Part shown: piece after piece, positions 24,601 to 35,895 of the stretch
How positions within the stretch are numbered: the first letter of the stretch is position 1
Layout of the letters: every line of letters starts with the position of its first letter
DNA from: Cristatella mucedo
Lineage: Eukaryota > Bryozoa > Phylactolaemata > Cristatellidae
Direction of reading: 5' to 3'
NCBI GenBank assembly: GCA_009760855.2
Contig: WPIO01000013.1
Coordinates: forward strand, 4,266,501-4,330,500
Length of the DNA stretch: 64,000 nt
Notes under the pieces: model-generated
Seen by the model: only the letters and a program-made list of their open reading frames with translations
What the model was told of the DNA's origin: nothing
Database searches by the model: none
Program-made: the position numbers and the translations under genes

Positions 24601-25140
24601 GACATGCAGTAAGCAGTCAAAGGATATTAAGCTCGTCGGCACCAGTGAAATGTAATGCCTCCCGATGGCCCGGGGTCGGATGAGTCTTGTTTTTTTGTGT
24701 GCTGGCAGAAAAGCATTTCAATGGTAGGATAGGGGCAATGTGGTTAGCAGCTCGAAGAATTGATCAAATGCAGCATCCGGTAGCTTCAAATCTTCTCATT
24801 TGCGATTAGCTGGGACAATAGTAGATGAAACAACTACATCAGTGCCTTCATTGGTTTTCATCGGTGACTGCAAGTGGGGGGAGGCACTTAGACTGTGCAC
24901 ATGTAGCATATTTAGTTGACCCGTAGGTCATAGACTTCAGGTGAGAAACTCTTACTTTGCGACCCAGTCGTGAGTTTGTTTAAGTGACATACAGGTATTA
25001 GAATAGATGCATCAATGCAGAGGCCATCAAAAGTTTATACAAGGATCAGAAAAGAGGAAATTGTTATGAAAAGACATCTCCCGATGGGACTGGCTCAGAT
25101 TAGGCAAGGCCCACAATACTAGTCCCGTACTAAAAAGAAT
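21686..25140. other. Non-coding stretch with scattered simple repeats
   Basis: About 3.4 kb without a recognisable gene. CAGCAGCAGCAGCAGCA runs lie near 21892-21908 and 22042-22063. A 77-base diverged duplication starts CTCTCCAAATCTAGTT at 22600 and 22677. A run of about 21 C lies at 23064-23084. The 167-codon plus frame 23327-23830 overlaps a 134-codon minus frame and shows no domain. Confidence 0.5.
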
Positions 25141-25250
25141 AGCTCCTACCGTACTAAGTCGCAGAAGTAAATAATACTAGAAAACACCTAGCTATAGCTC
25201 CTACCATACTAAGTCGCAGAAGTAGATAATACTAGAAAACACCTAGCTGG
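25141..25250. repeat. 55-base tandem duplication
   Basis: AGCTCCTACCGTACTAAGTC at 25141 repeats at 25196 (AGCTCCTACCATACTAAGTC), and both copies end in AGAAAACACCTAGCT. Two or three differences per unit suggest a recent event. No gene is involved. Confidence 0.9.
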
Positions 25251-25559
25251 AGTAGAAAGATAAATTTAAAAAGAGTGGCTAATCAATCTTGATGGACCTC
25301 ACTAAAAATGGCAGACGTCGAATGCTAAAGAACTCTTGTCTGCACAGTGATAGTTCCCGAAAAATACCCTAGCTCTTTGCAGCAAAATTTCTTTCTTTTA
25401 AGTAAACATTAAGCCACCAGTGGCGTGCTTCGAAAAATAACTGCTGGATTTTGGCCGACTTGCAAAGTGATGTGCAGACTGATGAATTAAAGTTTGCCTT
25501 TTTCAGTATGGTAGGCAAGCACGTGTGAATGAAGCTGTGCATCAATGACGTGTAACACA

Positions 25560-25940
25560 AAGATCGCCTTCAGATGGCAACTTCAGATGAACAATTTAGA
25601 GGAGAGAAGGTTGGTACCATTGGAGCTGATGCACGGCAGATGCCAGAACTCGTGGGTGGCATGGTACAAGGCTGGATACAAGGTAATCCTGCATAAAGAC
25701 CTAAACATAATAAAGAAATCGATATTCCAAGTGCAATGGCCATGAAAGAGCTAGGTTATGGCAGAAGGGCAATGATCCTAAGTGTACCGAACTATAGCAA
25801 TTCGGGCAATAAATTGCTCAGGAATTATGCATGAGGGCAGCTGAGGCCAGGTTTTGGCCTGCATAACTAGCCGACCTTATCAGTAAAACTCGGGCTCCGT
25901 TAAATGTGCTACAGCAGAAAAACAACACAGAAGCTGGCGC
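25560..25940 (+). pseudogene. Deleted Tc1-type transposase remnant
   Basis: Tc1/mariner transposases cut and paste DNA using an N-terminal helix-turn-helix and a DD34E core. Two pieces survive here. At about 25620-25745 a frame reads SWVAWYKAGYKVILHKDLNI, resembling the Tc1 helix-turn-helix (pattern K.GY..I...LNI). At about 25755-25790 LWQKGNDPKCTE resembles the QQDNDPKHT block around the second catalytic Asp, and 25870-25940 (CAGTAAAACTCGGGCTCCGT) matches the Tc1 copy at 45590 closely. The middle of the gene is missing, as in non-autonomous deletion derivatives. The C-terminal match is strong; the helix-turn-helix reading is weaker. Confidence 0.6.
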
Positions 25941-25989
25941 CCTCTAGCCCTGCCTTTTAAAGCAAGAATCATTAACTCGGTTGCCTGTG

Positions 25990-27650
25990 AACGCAGTCAC
26001 TCAATAAGTCATATTTAATGCTTCTTTGGGAAAAGGGATCGTCCCCAAGTCCTTCAAATCGGCAATCGTTAGACCTATTCTTAAAAAGCCTGGATTAGAC
26101 ACAGAGGTCCTAGCAAACTATCGTCCAGTTTCCCTTCTTCCGTTCTTATCAAAGATTCTTGAAAAAATTGTTGCTAAGCAGCTGGTTGAACATATTGAAA
26201 ATAATGGAATGTCAGAAACATTTCAATCAGGGTTCAAGAGGCAGCACTCAACCGAAACTGCTCTCCTCCGTGTTGACAATGACATTCTACGTGGCAACGA
26301 CGACGGGAATGTCACTGCCCTAGCTCTGCTAGATCTGTCTGCTGCCTTCGACACCATTGATCACGAAGTTCTGCTTGAACGACTGAGAACAACGATCGGT
26401 CTGGCAGACGAAGCACTGGCGTGGTTTAAATCATACTTGTCTGATCGTGTTCAATCCGTGTCGTGTGGGGGTCAGGTCTCAGACATGAGAAGGGTCACCT
26501 GTGGAGTCCCTCAAGGGTCTGTACTTGGTCCCTTGCTGTTCTCCATTTATACGCAACCTCTGGGAAAAGTGATTAGGGCCCATGGAATAGGATATCACTT
26601 CTATGCTGACGATACTCAGTTGTATTTGTCATTTAAACCGTCGGAATCTGCTGCAGCAACTGAGAAACTGAATGCTTGCCTTGCCGATATTCGATCCTGG
26701 ATGTCGGAAAACTTCCTGAAATTAAATGACGATAAAACCGAACTGCTTCTCATAGGACACCCTAAGCGTGTGGCTGGACTAAAAGGCTTTGCTGTTCTAA
26801 TAGGTGATGCTATTGTGCGACCTTCACCACGTGCTCGTAATCTAGGTGTCGTGTTCGACAGCTGCCTCAATTTTCAAAAGCTTCATTCAGAAGACTGCCT
26901 CTACAGCTAGCCATCACATCCGATCCCTATCCAAGATTAGAAGCTGTCTCCCACAGTGGCTTGTAAAAAATTTAACTAGCTCTTTAGTTATGTCTCGGCT
27001 TGATTATTGTAATTCCCTTTTGGCTGGGCTACCAAAAAGAAAGCTATTATGCCACTACAGCGGACTATGAATATGGCTGCAAGGCTGGTCTTCAAGTCCC
27101 AGCGGTTTGAGCACGTGTCACCTTTGCTGGAAGAGCTAGGATGGTTGCCGGTTGAGCAAAGGATACAGAGCAAAGTTCTTATGCTGACCCACAAGGCCCG
27201 CCACGGCTTGGCTCCTTCATACCTAGCTAAACTGCTACATCAGTTTCAGCCTGTTCGCGCCCTCAGGTCCTGTGTGGACAATAAATTAGCTGTCCCATTC
27301 CTCCGCTTAAAGACAGTTGGCGACAGAAGCTTTAGCTCTGCAGGTCCTAGACTGTGGAACTCGCTTCCACAATTCTTACGCAACGACATCTACTCTCCAA
27401 CTGCCGACTATGGCACATCTTTTTCAGCGGTCCTGAACTGCTACTTCTATGCTACTCACTACCTCAACTGCTCTCCTAACTCTGCTATGCTTCCCACTTT
27501 CTCTTTGTTGCGTGAGACGAAGTCTGTTGGCTACCGAATGCGTACCGAAAGCCACTTAGGCTGTGAGTGCGCTATACAAGACTCTCCTGCGTAACACCCA
27601 CATGGTCTTTATGACTTTGTGGAGTTACTGACGGAGAGACATTACATATT
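25990..27650 (+). mobile_element. LINE-A, 5'-truncated, best-preserved copy
   Basis: This non-LTR retrotransposon of L2/CR1 type starts inside the RT N-terminus ([15 protein letters not shown], with a stop just upstream) and runs through the RT palm, the thumb/C-terminal domain and the 3' UTR to the terminal ACATTACAT. There is no endonuclease part. Compared with the other LINE-A copies (33.5, 56.1 and 61.0 kb) it has far fewer stops and is the reference used to align them. A Tc1 remnant lies immediately upstream at 25560-25940. Confidence 0.9.
26026..27594 (+). pseudogene. LINE-A reverse transcriptase with two frameshifts
   Basis: It copies element RNA into DNA at a nicked target. The first frame (26026-26910) has RT entry motif [20 protein letters not shown], motif [18 protein letters not shown], motif [18 protein letters not shown], motif [15 protein letters not shown] with the catalytic YADD intact, and motif [17 protein letters not shown] one-base frameshift near 26877 moves the frame to 26846-27070 (SRLDYCNSLLAGLPKRK), and a second near 27050 returns it to 27049-27594 (MAARLVFKSQRFEHVSPLLE, LGWLPVEQRI, GDRSFSSAGPRLWNSLPQFL). 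The C-terminal block is typical of the L2 group. It cannot be translated as one protein, and the N-terminus is missing, so it is dead but recently so. Confidence 0.88.
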
Positions 27651-28375
27651 TAGCAAACTGAGGTCAAAAGTGTATCGGCATATTGTTACATTTTAATGAT
27701 TAGTGCAGTGTAATGATTTTCTCGAATATATGGGCATTAGCAACGACTGAACTCAGATCAACGAATTGGCTGCAAAGAAACTTATGGACAGCAGTGTATA
27801 CACTACAAGCATACACATGGGAGTGTACACGCTACAAACATACATTTACAAATACATGCCTGTATGCAGGCATATACTTGTGTTTTGTATGCATAGCTGA
27901 ATTGTTAGCATGATTAATAAGATCCCAGTAAAATATCTCAGTGTTAGACAGAAATAAAAGTGTGTCATATCGTTAGTAATCGAGAGTTGAACACCAACAC
28001 CAGAGGCGCAATCACAGCTGTTCATCTATTTGGAAGATGGCACGAGACACGATCCCGAGCCATGGTGGGATTTCTCCTGTTGGCCTATTCTATCATAATA
28101 GCACGAACAATAAGTCGGTTGAATAGCCCCCTACGAGAACCAAATCTCTCTCCGGGAACTTCAAAACTTGCTGCGAGAGAAGCAGTGACCGAGGAGTCGT
28201 GACATGCAAGGTATCTTGCTTAGACCATGTCATGAAATAGCATACAAGAAAACACTCGGGGCCACTGGACAGTGTGACCTCCGATTAGCAACATGTACTG
28301 AATCGTGCACAAATAAACATAAAAAGCATACAGAGACAAAATAAGACACCATCACTGGGTCGCAGGGAAAGGTAA
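27651..28375. other. Non-coding stretch, nothing recognised
   Basis: No gene is recognisable. ACAYACA-type short repeats lie near 27795-27860. Confidence 0.5.
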
Positions 28376-28915
28376 GCAGAGCAGATGTTTCTTTCTTTTG
28401 CTGACACTGAAATGATGCCAAGTCAACGCAAGTGGTGACAGAAGCCAAAAGCGAGCTCCAGACCTTCAGTGTATACAAACTGAAGGCCTGATCCTCACAA
28501 TATTTCAATTTAAAGCAAGTGGCAGTAAAAAGACTGGCAGCAGACGAGCGGCTGGCACGAGTGCACACTGGAGGAGCAAGATGAGAGTCGAACAGGTAGG
28601 TAGTAGCCAAATGACCTGTAAGCCAGAGGGAGAATCTGTGAGTCGACAATAGGAAGCCAGAGAAGCTCAGACTGGACAGACCAGACAATTTTAGCTTAGT
28701 TTTGCACTGGTTGCAGACGAGTAACAACGGCACAGGCCAGGAGGCATGAATGAAAGAAATTGCTAATTAATCTAGACGCGACGTCACAAACGCGTGAACT
28801 AGTTTGGGTGTAACATTCTTGTCTAAGCGGGCCCTAATTATCGCAATGTTTCTCTGCTGAAAGTAAGCCGACTTGACAGTGTAGGCAATGTGTTCATTAA
28901 GTGATAAGCCATTTT
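28376..28915 (-). mobile_element. LINE-B related fragment, C-terminal domain (minus)
   Basis: On the minus strand, 28915-28750 reads as the block after motif D (YTVKSAYFQQRNIAIIRARL, VTPKLVHAFVTSRLD). 28733-28376 contains CEDQAFSLYTLKVWSSLLAS, matching the GDRAFS.YAPK.WNSLP block at the end of L2-type ORF2. A degraded piece in between stands where LLTGLP should be. Frames are broken. No 3' stem-loop or ATT tail remains. Confidence 0.72.
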
Positions 28916-28923
28916 AGGGGCGG

Positions 28924-28947
28924 GCCTTAGCGGCTAGCCGCTAAGGC
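28924..28947. repeat. 24-base perfect palindrome
   Basis: GCCTTAGCGGCTAGCCGCTAAGGC is self-complementary throughout its 24 bases (12-base arm GCCTTAGCGGCT). It sits exactly between two LINE-B fragments and next to a run of 11 C. Confidence 0.9.
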
Positions 28948-28969
28948 TCCCCCCCCCCCAAGGAATAAG

Positions 28970-29300
28970 CAGCAGGAATAGGCAGGCCGGAGCAAGAGAA
29001 TGAAGGCACCTAAAAGTGTGCGCCTAAACCTTGAAGTCGAGAGACACTGCTTGACGGGGAGCCTATGCACGTCAGTGAGAAGTGGCGCAATGCGGCAGTT
29101 CCGAGTTTCGCACAATTTGTAAATGCAGGCAGGAAGACCTGCCGGCGGAAGGGGGAGAGTAACCGAAGCCTGTAAGGCATGCCATAAATGCAGGGACTAA
29201 ATTGAATGCGGTCTCTTTTCTGTGCATGCCAAAACATTTTTAAGTGTTCCTAACCATAACTACAAAGTGGGCCGACTTTACTGTCAACCTGGTGTGGTCA
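28970..29300 (-). mobile_element. Second LINE-B related fragment (minus)
   Basis: The minus strand reads CETRNCRIAPLLTDVHRLPV, then KQCLSTSRFRR and LLGAFILLLRPAY, matching CRSCHITPLLADLHWLPVRQ and following residues in the copy at 44033-44166. It lies upstream (in minus sense) of a fragment holding an earlier part of the same protein, so these are two separate truncated copies rather than one. Confidence 0.7.
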
Positions 29301-29597
29301 TTAATTCCCAGAGCTCTTGACATCGGGTCAGTGCGCAGGCTGGCAATGCTGAACTGCCGTTTGTCCGGGTGAGTTAGTTGCTGGGTTTTTTCTCTCTTTT
29401 GAACGGAATAAAAAAAAATTGTGATTCACCTCAACCAAACAGCCAGAGCTGATAACTCCAAAAAAATAGCAGCATCACAGCGAGAACAAGCTGTGAGTTT
29501 TGTCATCCTTAGACAGCCAAGAGTGAAGAGCTTAAACAAGAGAAAATCTCCCCTGTCCACAGAGTTATTTATTAAGCATGCTACCACTAATTATTCG

Positions 29598-29697
29598 ATC
29601 GTGCTTCCTTTGCAGCAATCGTAAACCACCTAGAAAGAGGTTGAGTTCTCTGAGGGCGCTTTATCAAATGTATAATTATCATTACTATTATTATCCA
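29598..29697 (+). mobile_element. Solo LINE-B 3' end
   Basis: CTTCCTTTGCAGCAATCGTA, CACCTAGAAAGAGGTTGAGT, TCTCTGAGGGCGCTTTATCA and a degraded ATT run match the LINE-B terminus. No coding part is present. A clean target duplication was not found. Confidence 0.82.
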
Positions 29698-30511
29698 GTA
29701 GCTGGGCGTGCCTAATTTCTGGTGCACCATGCACGCCAGTATTTTAATGAGAATGACTAGTTGATGCAGGCCTGCGAATCTAGCATCCGAGGTTACCGAG
29801 CTGAGAGCAGATCTAATGCCATGCGCAACGAAGCACGCCACTTGAATTGTGCGGCCAAAGCATCTGAACCGATCGGTCGACTTTGTTAAACAAAGCGAGC
29901 GCAGCTAGTGGAACGCAGCGAGCGTGGCTAATGGAACACAGTGAGCCGTCGTCTCGCGCTTACCGCTTTCTCACGACCCAAAAATTGCGCACGCGAACCC
30001 GAATCTCCGATGCTGGCGCGAGACTAAGCAACAACAAAAAACACAGCCTGCAACAGACAGCCAGAAGCTTACATTGGCAGCAAGAATCTGCCATCGACCT
30101 GCAGTGCCGACTTCTCGCGCAGGGTCGGGTGCTTGCATGCGAGTCAATCAAGCCTTGGCACCTCGGACGGGGTGGTGGCTGCTCGAGGGAGCACACACGA
30201 CAAACAAGGCCATGCAAAAACAAAGGGTGGGCAGGGCTGCTGTGAGGCCCGCTCTGCACGAATCGTCCACACACGCACATATGCTCTCTCGACATGCGCA
30301 GAACTTTCCAAAACGAATTTTTCTGCCAGGCGTCATGCCCAATCTCACTATAATGCTTACACGAACTCTATTCTTGGCCGGGATGCAGGATGCAGGGCCG
30401 CTTGGTCAGCTGCAGGGCATCGGCGTTGGTTGTCCTACTAGAATGGCTTTACCCAAGTAGAACAAGGTCCTAGGCTCAGTGTGAAACACCGGAAACATTC
30501 CAATGAAAATT
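29698..30511. other. Non-coding stretch, nothing recognised
   Basis: Short overlapping frames on both strands only; no motif and no element. Confidence 0.5.
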
Positions 30512-30526
30512 GTCTGTCTGTCTCTG

Positions 30527-30602
<76 letters not shown>

Positions 30603-30656
30603 GCTCTCTCTCCTTCTCTCTGTGTCTTGGTGTCTCTCTGTCTGTCTGTCTGTCGT
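30512..30656. repeat. (CT)n with GTCT flanks
   Basis: GTCTGTCTGTCTCTGTCTC at the left, about 28 CT units in the middle, and CTGTCTGTCTGTCTGTC at the right. It mirrors on the opposite strand the composition of the 14.1-14.9 kb GA/GACA arrays. Confidence 0.96.
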
Positions 30657-31018
30657 CTCTCCAAGCATGCTCTCTCTACAGGCATAGACAGTCGTCCGAC
30701 AAGGGGGCAGGCATATCAAGAGGTTCTACTATACTGAAGTCTCTATGCAAATCCTTTGCACCACGGCAACTGCAATACACAAACAACTACAGTAATGTGC
30801 TTTTTTTTAGTGCAGCAGAGCCGATTAGTCATTGGAAAGGTCACAGATCTTACACCAGGCTCAATTAGGGCATGATTCTGCAGAGACCGACCGGTGCATG
30901 TCAGCAGTCCTAGAAATCGTTAGTCCTAGAAAGGTTGGCATGGCTTCAGTAGCCTCAGACCCATCCCATCCTGACTAATGAGCTTGTGACAGCATGGAGT
31001 TATCAGCCAGCAAACGAC
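30657..31018. other. Non-coding stretch, nothing recognised
   Basis: No feature is recognised apart from short A/T runs. Confidence 0.5.
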
Positions 31019-31210
31019 AGATAAATAAATAATAAATAAATCCTAGCTGCTTAAACAGCCTCTTTTTGTATAGCGACAGAAGAGCCTTTATGGCTATCGC
31101 GCTGCTTGCAATGGCGATAAAGGATCGCCCACCACAGGAATCGAACCCACGACCTCGGGACCGAGGTCATGAAAGCAACCGCCTTACCCAGTGTGCCATC
31201 ACGGCTCACC
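31019..31210 (-). repeat. SINE-B copy 2 (well preserved)
   Basis: On the minus strand: head GAGCCGTGATGGCACACTGG with A-box-like TGGCACACTGGGTAAGG, then a hairpin GACCTCGG-TC-CCGAGGTC, then B box GGTTCGATTCC, body CGATCCTTTATCGCCATTGC, CTTCTGTCGCTATACAAAAA, GAGGCTGTTTAAGCAGCTAG, and an (ATTT/TTTA) tail at 31019-31041. It matches the plus-strand copy at 60728-60913. The tail differs from both the LINE-A and LINE-B tails, so its partner LINE is probably not in this window. Confidence 0.85.
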
Positions 31211-33479
31211 AGCAGAGCAGTCGAGACTGAAGCGCGGAAAAGGGAGGCAACTACCACGTAGCCATACCAGAGCACGCCCAGCAGGTAGATGAGCCCAGTG
31301 GCTTGCAGAACCTTGCCTTGGCCTTGGAAGTTAGTGCACCAGCCATCCCTCGGCCACCCACTAGATACACCCAGTGCCAAGTACAACAGCCTACGTCAAA
31401 TACAGCAGCCTACGTCGTCCTTCTCGATGCTAGCCGTGCTCACAGTAAGGAAAAGCGGCAGATCAGGCTTCGATGTCCAAAAGTACAGGGCGCGCAGTGG
31501 ACAGACTCTATCCTAAAGAGCGAGTAAATGTCGATGGCCGCCAGCAGCAGCAGCTCGAGCTGCCAAAGATCGCTGCTGACGCTGATCTAAGCCGAGTTTA
31601 TCAGCTGCTGCACTGCAAACAATCAAAGCCTGCCCCAAAATACTTCAATGGCTAACGACACACTCGCTGCCATTAGCTGTTAGCACCAGGCCGTGCACCC
31701 TTCTATTGGCATTTCGGTCACTAGACGGACGTGACAACTCATCAACAAAAGATCGCTACGAATGCATCAGCATCAGGGATGCGGCCGCGGCGGCCGGACG
31801 TCTGTGCCAGACCAGACGGTGCTGTCATCGGCTGGTTGTTAGGGCCTCCGACTAATATAAAACGGGAAGCTATTAGAACGGCAAAGATCGGCTTGAACAC
31901 TGAAAATGCACTTCAAATGATGCATGCACGAGGACTATGGAGCCGTCAGTGTGGGGAAACACGACAAGAGCGCTGGCACAGCAAGGTTAAGCAGGTCGCC
32001 AGTCGGGGCACGCTCCCACGGACACAACGCACGATGCCCCCCCCCCCCCGTGTGGCTCAGCGGTGGCATCAAAGAAGGGCTTTCGCAGCCGGAGCCGGTA
32101 ACAAGTTGCGTCTGTTCCTGAGCTGCCCAAGGACCTAGCACAACTAATAAGTAAGATCGGCACTCCGTGTTCTTCGCAAATAACTCGGTAGCAAGGCGAT
32201 TTGCTGTGCTGCAGCTGCCACATGCAGCAGCCAGGCAAATTGCACCTTCGGCAGTCCGGTAAACTGCACGCAATCAATAACCTGACCATTGCTGCCAAAA
32301 TGCAAACCACCGAGAAGTGAAGCGCATAAGTCCGATGAGCACATTCAGCCCAATCGTGCTACCCCCCACAATAATGCCAGAAGCGATTTGCTTTATAGAC
32401 GTAGCTAAATCTTGTTAAAGCTTATAGATATCGGACATAAAAAGCATACACACAACGAGCTATTCATGATTCATCGGAGACCGTGGACGTTTGCTCGATT
32501 TCTGTTGGCACAACTCTTGAATATGATCGAGCGTGTCACTCTCCAGTCTGGACTTGCAGTCCCTACTACCGGGCCCAATGGGGTGGTATCCGCTAAGCAC
32601 AAGCTCGAAGGTGCACACCAAAGTCATACCGATTTGTCAGATCCCCCATAGACTAAAAGCTGACAGTAGAGGTGGCGAAAGACTTGACTTCGCGAGGCCC
32701 CCAATGAGAAAAATGTACCAAATCATCTCCACGACCAACCTACACTGACTGCCCTGAAAGGACAAAATGCCAAGGTGCACCCGGCAATAACCAATAAAAT
32801 TATTCTGCCCAATGGGTAAAAATAACTGGTGCTGGCCCGGTGAAAAATCTGGAACAGATAATGGGCCAGTTGCGAATTTTCAGTTTGGCATCCCTACTAA
32901 TTAAAGTGAGAAAGTCCGTTCATCCCTATATCATGCCGCACGATGGACACGTGTGTCGATCACGTGTTTCATAAGGCACACGTGATCGTCAGTAGCAGCC
33001 ATGGATACTGCCACAGCTGCTATGTCTACCACGCCACAGGTATTTGCACTGGCGACGGCGTTTGCACAGAGACAAGTCTCGACCGTCGGCAAGCTTCCAT
33101 GCAGGCGAGTGTGCCAGCTATTGCAATGAAATGCAGGACAGTGCTGCTTACCGGAGGTTGCTGTGTGCTTCCCCGTGCAGACACTTGACACATGTCCAAC
33201 GAGGAAGCCGTACCCAAAACCAAAGGCGAGTGGCATACATAATAGCACCGCGCTGGGTGGTGTCAAGGAGATTGTGTGTGCACTCTTGGCACGGCTAGTT
33301 AACGGTACGAGGATGCGAGAGGGCTGACAGCTCAGTTGTGCTTTAGCAGTTCAGCTAGGTACAAAAGGCGTCGAGTAAGGCTGCAGCGGAAGTAAAGGAA
33401 AGTAAGGCAGTGCGGTGGCGGTACAGTAAAGGCCGACCGATTGAGCAGCCTCAAGACCGGCGTTTTTAACACGGGCCAT
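31211..33479. other. Non-coding stretch with a small hairpin
   Basis: There is no recognised gene in about 2.3 kb. A C run lies at 32037-32049. A hairpin with 11-base arms (CGATCACGTGT at 32957-32967, reverse complement at 32978-32988) and a 10-base loop is visible. Frames up to 135 codons (31731-32138) have no domain. Confidence 0.5.
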
Positions 33480-35293
33480 CGCTTGAATCAGTTGTTATCA
33501 GGGTCTTCATCAAAGACCATGCCTCTCACAGTTGTGATCTACTGACCCCCTTGTGGCTGTCTAACCTTGCTCGTGGAAGAGTTTTCCGAGTTCCTCACTA
33601 AAAATATTCGTGGGTGAGAGCCAGCTATCAATTGCAGGCGACTTTAGTGTTCACTTTAGCAACCCTAGGAACGGTCAGGTCTGCCCATGTCTTGACTGTT
33701 TGGAGAACTTCGGTTTGGTCCAACACATTAATTTTAATACTCATATCGGTGGTCAATTTCTGTCAAATCTCGTGATCACTACGGATGTCTGCCCGACTGA
33801 TCCTAGTTGTGTGCCCACTGACCAGTTTGGACGATTGTTCAATCTCCTTTACAGCTCCTGTTCTGTTGTAAGTGCAAGGTAACATCAAGTTTTTCCAGCA
33901 CCGCAACTTGAAAAGTACTGACCCAGAGAAACTTTGAAATCTGTTTGTGATGCAGGTATTCTTGATCTTCACCCAGACTCTGCCGACAGCCTCGATACCC
34001 TCACTGATGCGGTGAACGATAACTAGGAGTGCTCTTGACAAGTATATTCCCCTATATTGTGCCAGGGTACAGAATAGTGGGGGATTCCTTTCAACTAAAC
34101 AAAAATTTCAAAAGATGTGCCAAGCGCAGGCTTGAACGCTGCTTTAAGAAGTCCAGATTTGATGGCGACCAAGCCAATTTCAAAGACTTCCTCCGTGTCT
34201 ACACCCCAAAGCATAGAAAAGCCACGGCTTCTTTTCCCTCAAAAACTGAAGACCAGCCAGTCATATAAAACATATAAAACACATTTATAGGACAGTGAAC
34301 AACCTGCGAGCCAACCCTTGCGAAGTTTCCCCAGATACTGGCTCGGCCGACAGGTATTCTGCATTCTTCGTTGAAAAGTTACACATATTGGTGCCTCTAT
34401 AAAGCCCCTCCGACTACAGAAATTGCTGAGTCACAATCTGTGACCTTCCTAAAGAGTTTTTCTGAGATGTCTGATTACGAAGTGGCTACTGCAATGAAGC
34501 CTCGTAAAAAGAGCTCGTCTCCTGAAGACCCTATACCATTCCTTCTCTGGTCTTCACTGGCAGACAAACTTAGTTCGGCCATAACTCGGGTTTTTTATGC
34601 GTCAGGATAACGGGGTCGTTACAAATTTTTTCAATTCGGCCACAATGGTTCGACCAATACCTAAAAAGCCTATGTTGGATTCAGACGTCCTAGCAAACTG
34701 TCGCCCTGTTTCCCTACTTTGGTTTCATTCAAAAAATTCTCGAAAAGAATATCGCTGAGAAGCTTGTAGCATACATTAAAAAATGACTTGTCAGACTTCA
34801 GTAGGGATTCAAGCAACTTCACTCCACTGAAACTGCTCTCCTCTACGTAACCAACGACATCCTATGCAGCAGCGATGACAGGAATGTCATTGCCATAGAG
34901 GTGCTAGATCAATCAGCTGTGTTCGACACTATTGATCACGATATCCTACTAGAACCATTGAGACTAACGATCGGTCTGGACGAGGCACTGGCGTGGTTCA
35001 TCTCGTACTTATGCGATCGAGTTCAATCCGTGTCGTGTGGTGGTCAAGTCTTATCCACCAGACCAGTCACCTGGAGTCCCACAACGGTCTGTTTTCGGTC
35101 CCTTGCTGTTCTCCATTTATACTGAACCTCTGGGAGAAGTGATTAAGGCCCATGGGATCGACTATCTCTTCTATGCTGACGATACTCAGCTGTATTCGTC
35201 ATTCAAACCGTCGGAATCTACTGCAATGACTGATAAACTGAATGCTTGCCTCGACGAGAATCGATCCTGGATGTCGGCAAATTTTCTTACAAA
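33480..35293 (+). mobile_element. LINE-A, endonuclease C-terminus to RT, degenerate
   Basis: This copy reaches further 5' than the 26 kb copy. At 33520-33790 a frame reads as the end of an APE-type endonuclease (LSIAGDFSVHFSNPRNG, with the GDF.VH block, then LENFGLVQHINF). 34029-34268 is the linker (RRLERCFKKSRFDGDQANFK). 34371-34610 holds MKPRKKSSSPEDPIPFLLWS. RT pieces follow to motif [13 protein letters not shown] at 35164-35200, and WMSANFL at the end. At least four frame changes separate these. Similarity to LINE-A stops at about 35293, so the C-terminus and 3' UTR are missing. Confidence 0.82.
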
Positions 35294-35753
35294 ACATAAC
35301 GAATACGATATCAAATTTGCTGAAGTCGTTAGTAATTTCAATAACTGCTCGCTCGGGGGAGGGGCACGTCCACCACAATAGAGGCGACAGGCCACGAGCG
35401 ACCTCCCCCACGAGCCATAGGTTCACCACAATGTAAAAAAGACAATAAACCGGCAATATGGTAGACGACAAATACTAACCTCTTCCCAGTCCAGTTCCAG
35501 ACTCTTTGGATAGTGTGCAGTCAATAGACATATCATCCAAACGCTAGCGAGTGGATGGTATTCAGCAGTTGACTTTGAGCAGCTTCAGGGAGGGACTATG
35601 TTTAAGCTTACAGGGGAGAAACCCAAATTGCTATGATACCATGCATCTTAAAAGCCACCGTGCTTGGGGCAAAATTACCGTTGCACTAAGCAAAACATAA
35701 AAGTATAACCGGATAGGTCATGACGAATTCTTCCTTATAAAATATCATTAAAA
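35294..35753. other. Non-coding stretch, nothing recognised
   Basis: Sequence after the break in the LINE-A copy; I recognise nothing in it. Confidence 0.5.
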
Positions 35754-35895
35754 ATAAAATTTATTTGTATAGCACCTTAAGAGAACTTAATCTCTATTCA
35801 GGTGCTTCACATATGCCACAGGGCTCGAGCCCACGACCTCGGCCAAACCTTGGTCTCGGCAAGCACCTTAACTACTGGGCCAAACCAGCTCGGCA
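35754..35895 (-). repeat. SINE-A copy 3
   Basis: On the minus strand: head GAGCTGGTTTGGCCCAGTAG with A-box-like TGGCCCAGTAGTTAAGG, B-box region CGTGGGCTCGAGCCCTGTGG, tail GCACCTGAATAGAGATTAAG, CTCTTAAGGTGCTATACAAA and an AT-rich end. It is well preserved. Confidence 0.87.
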
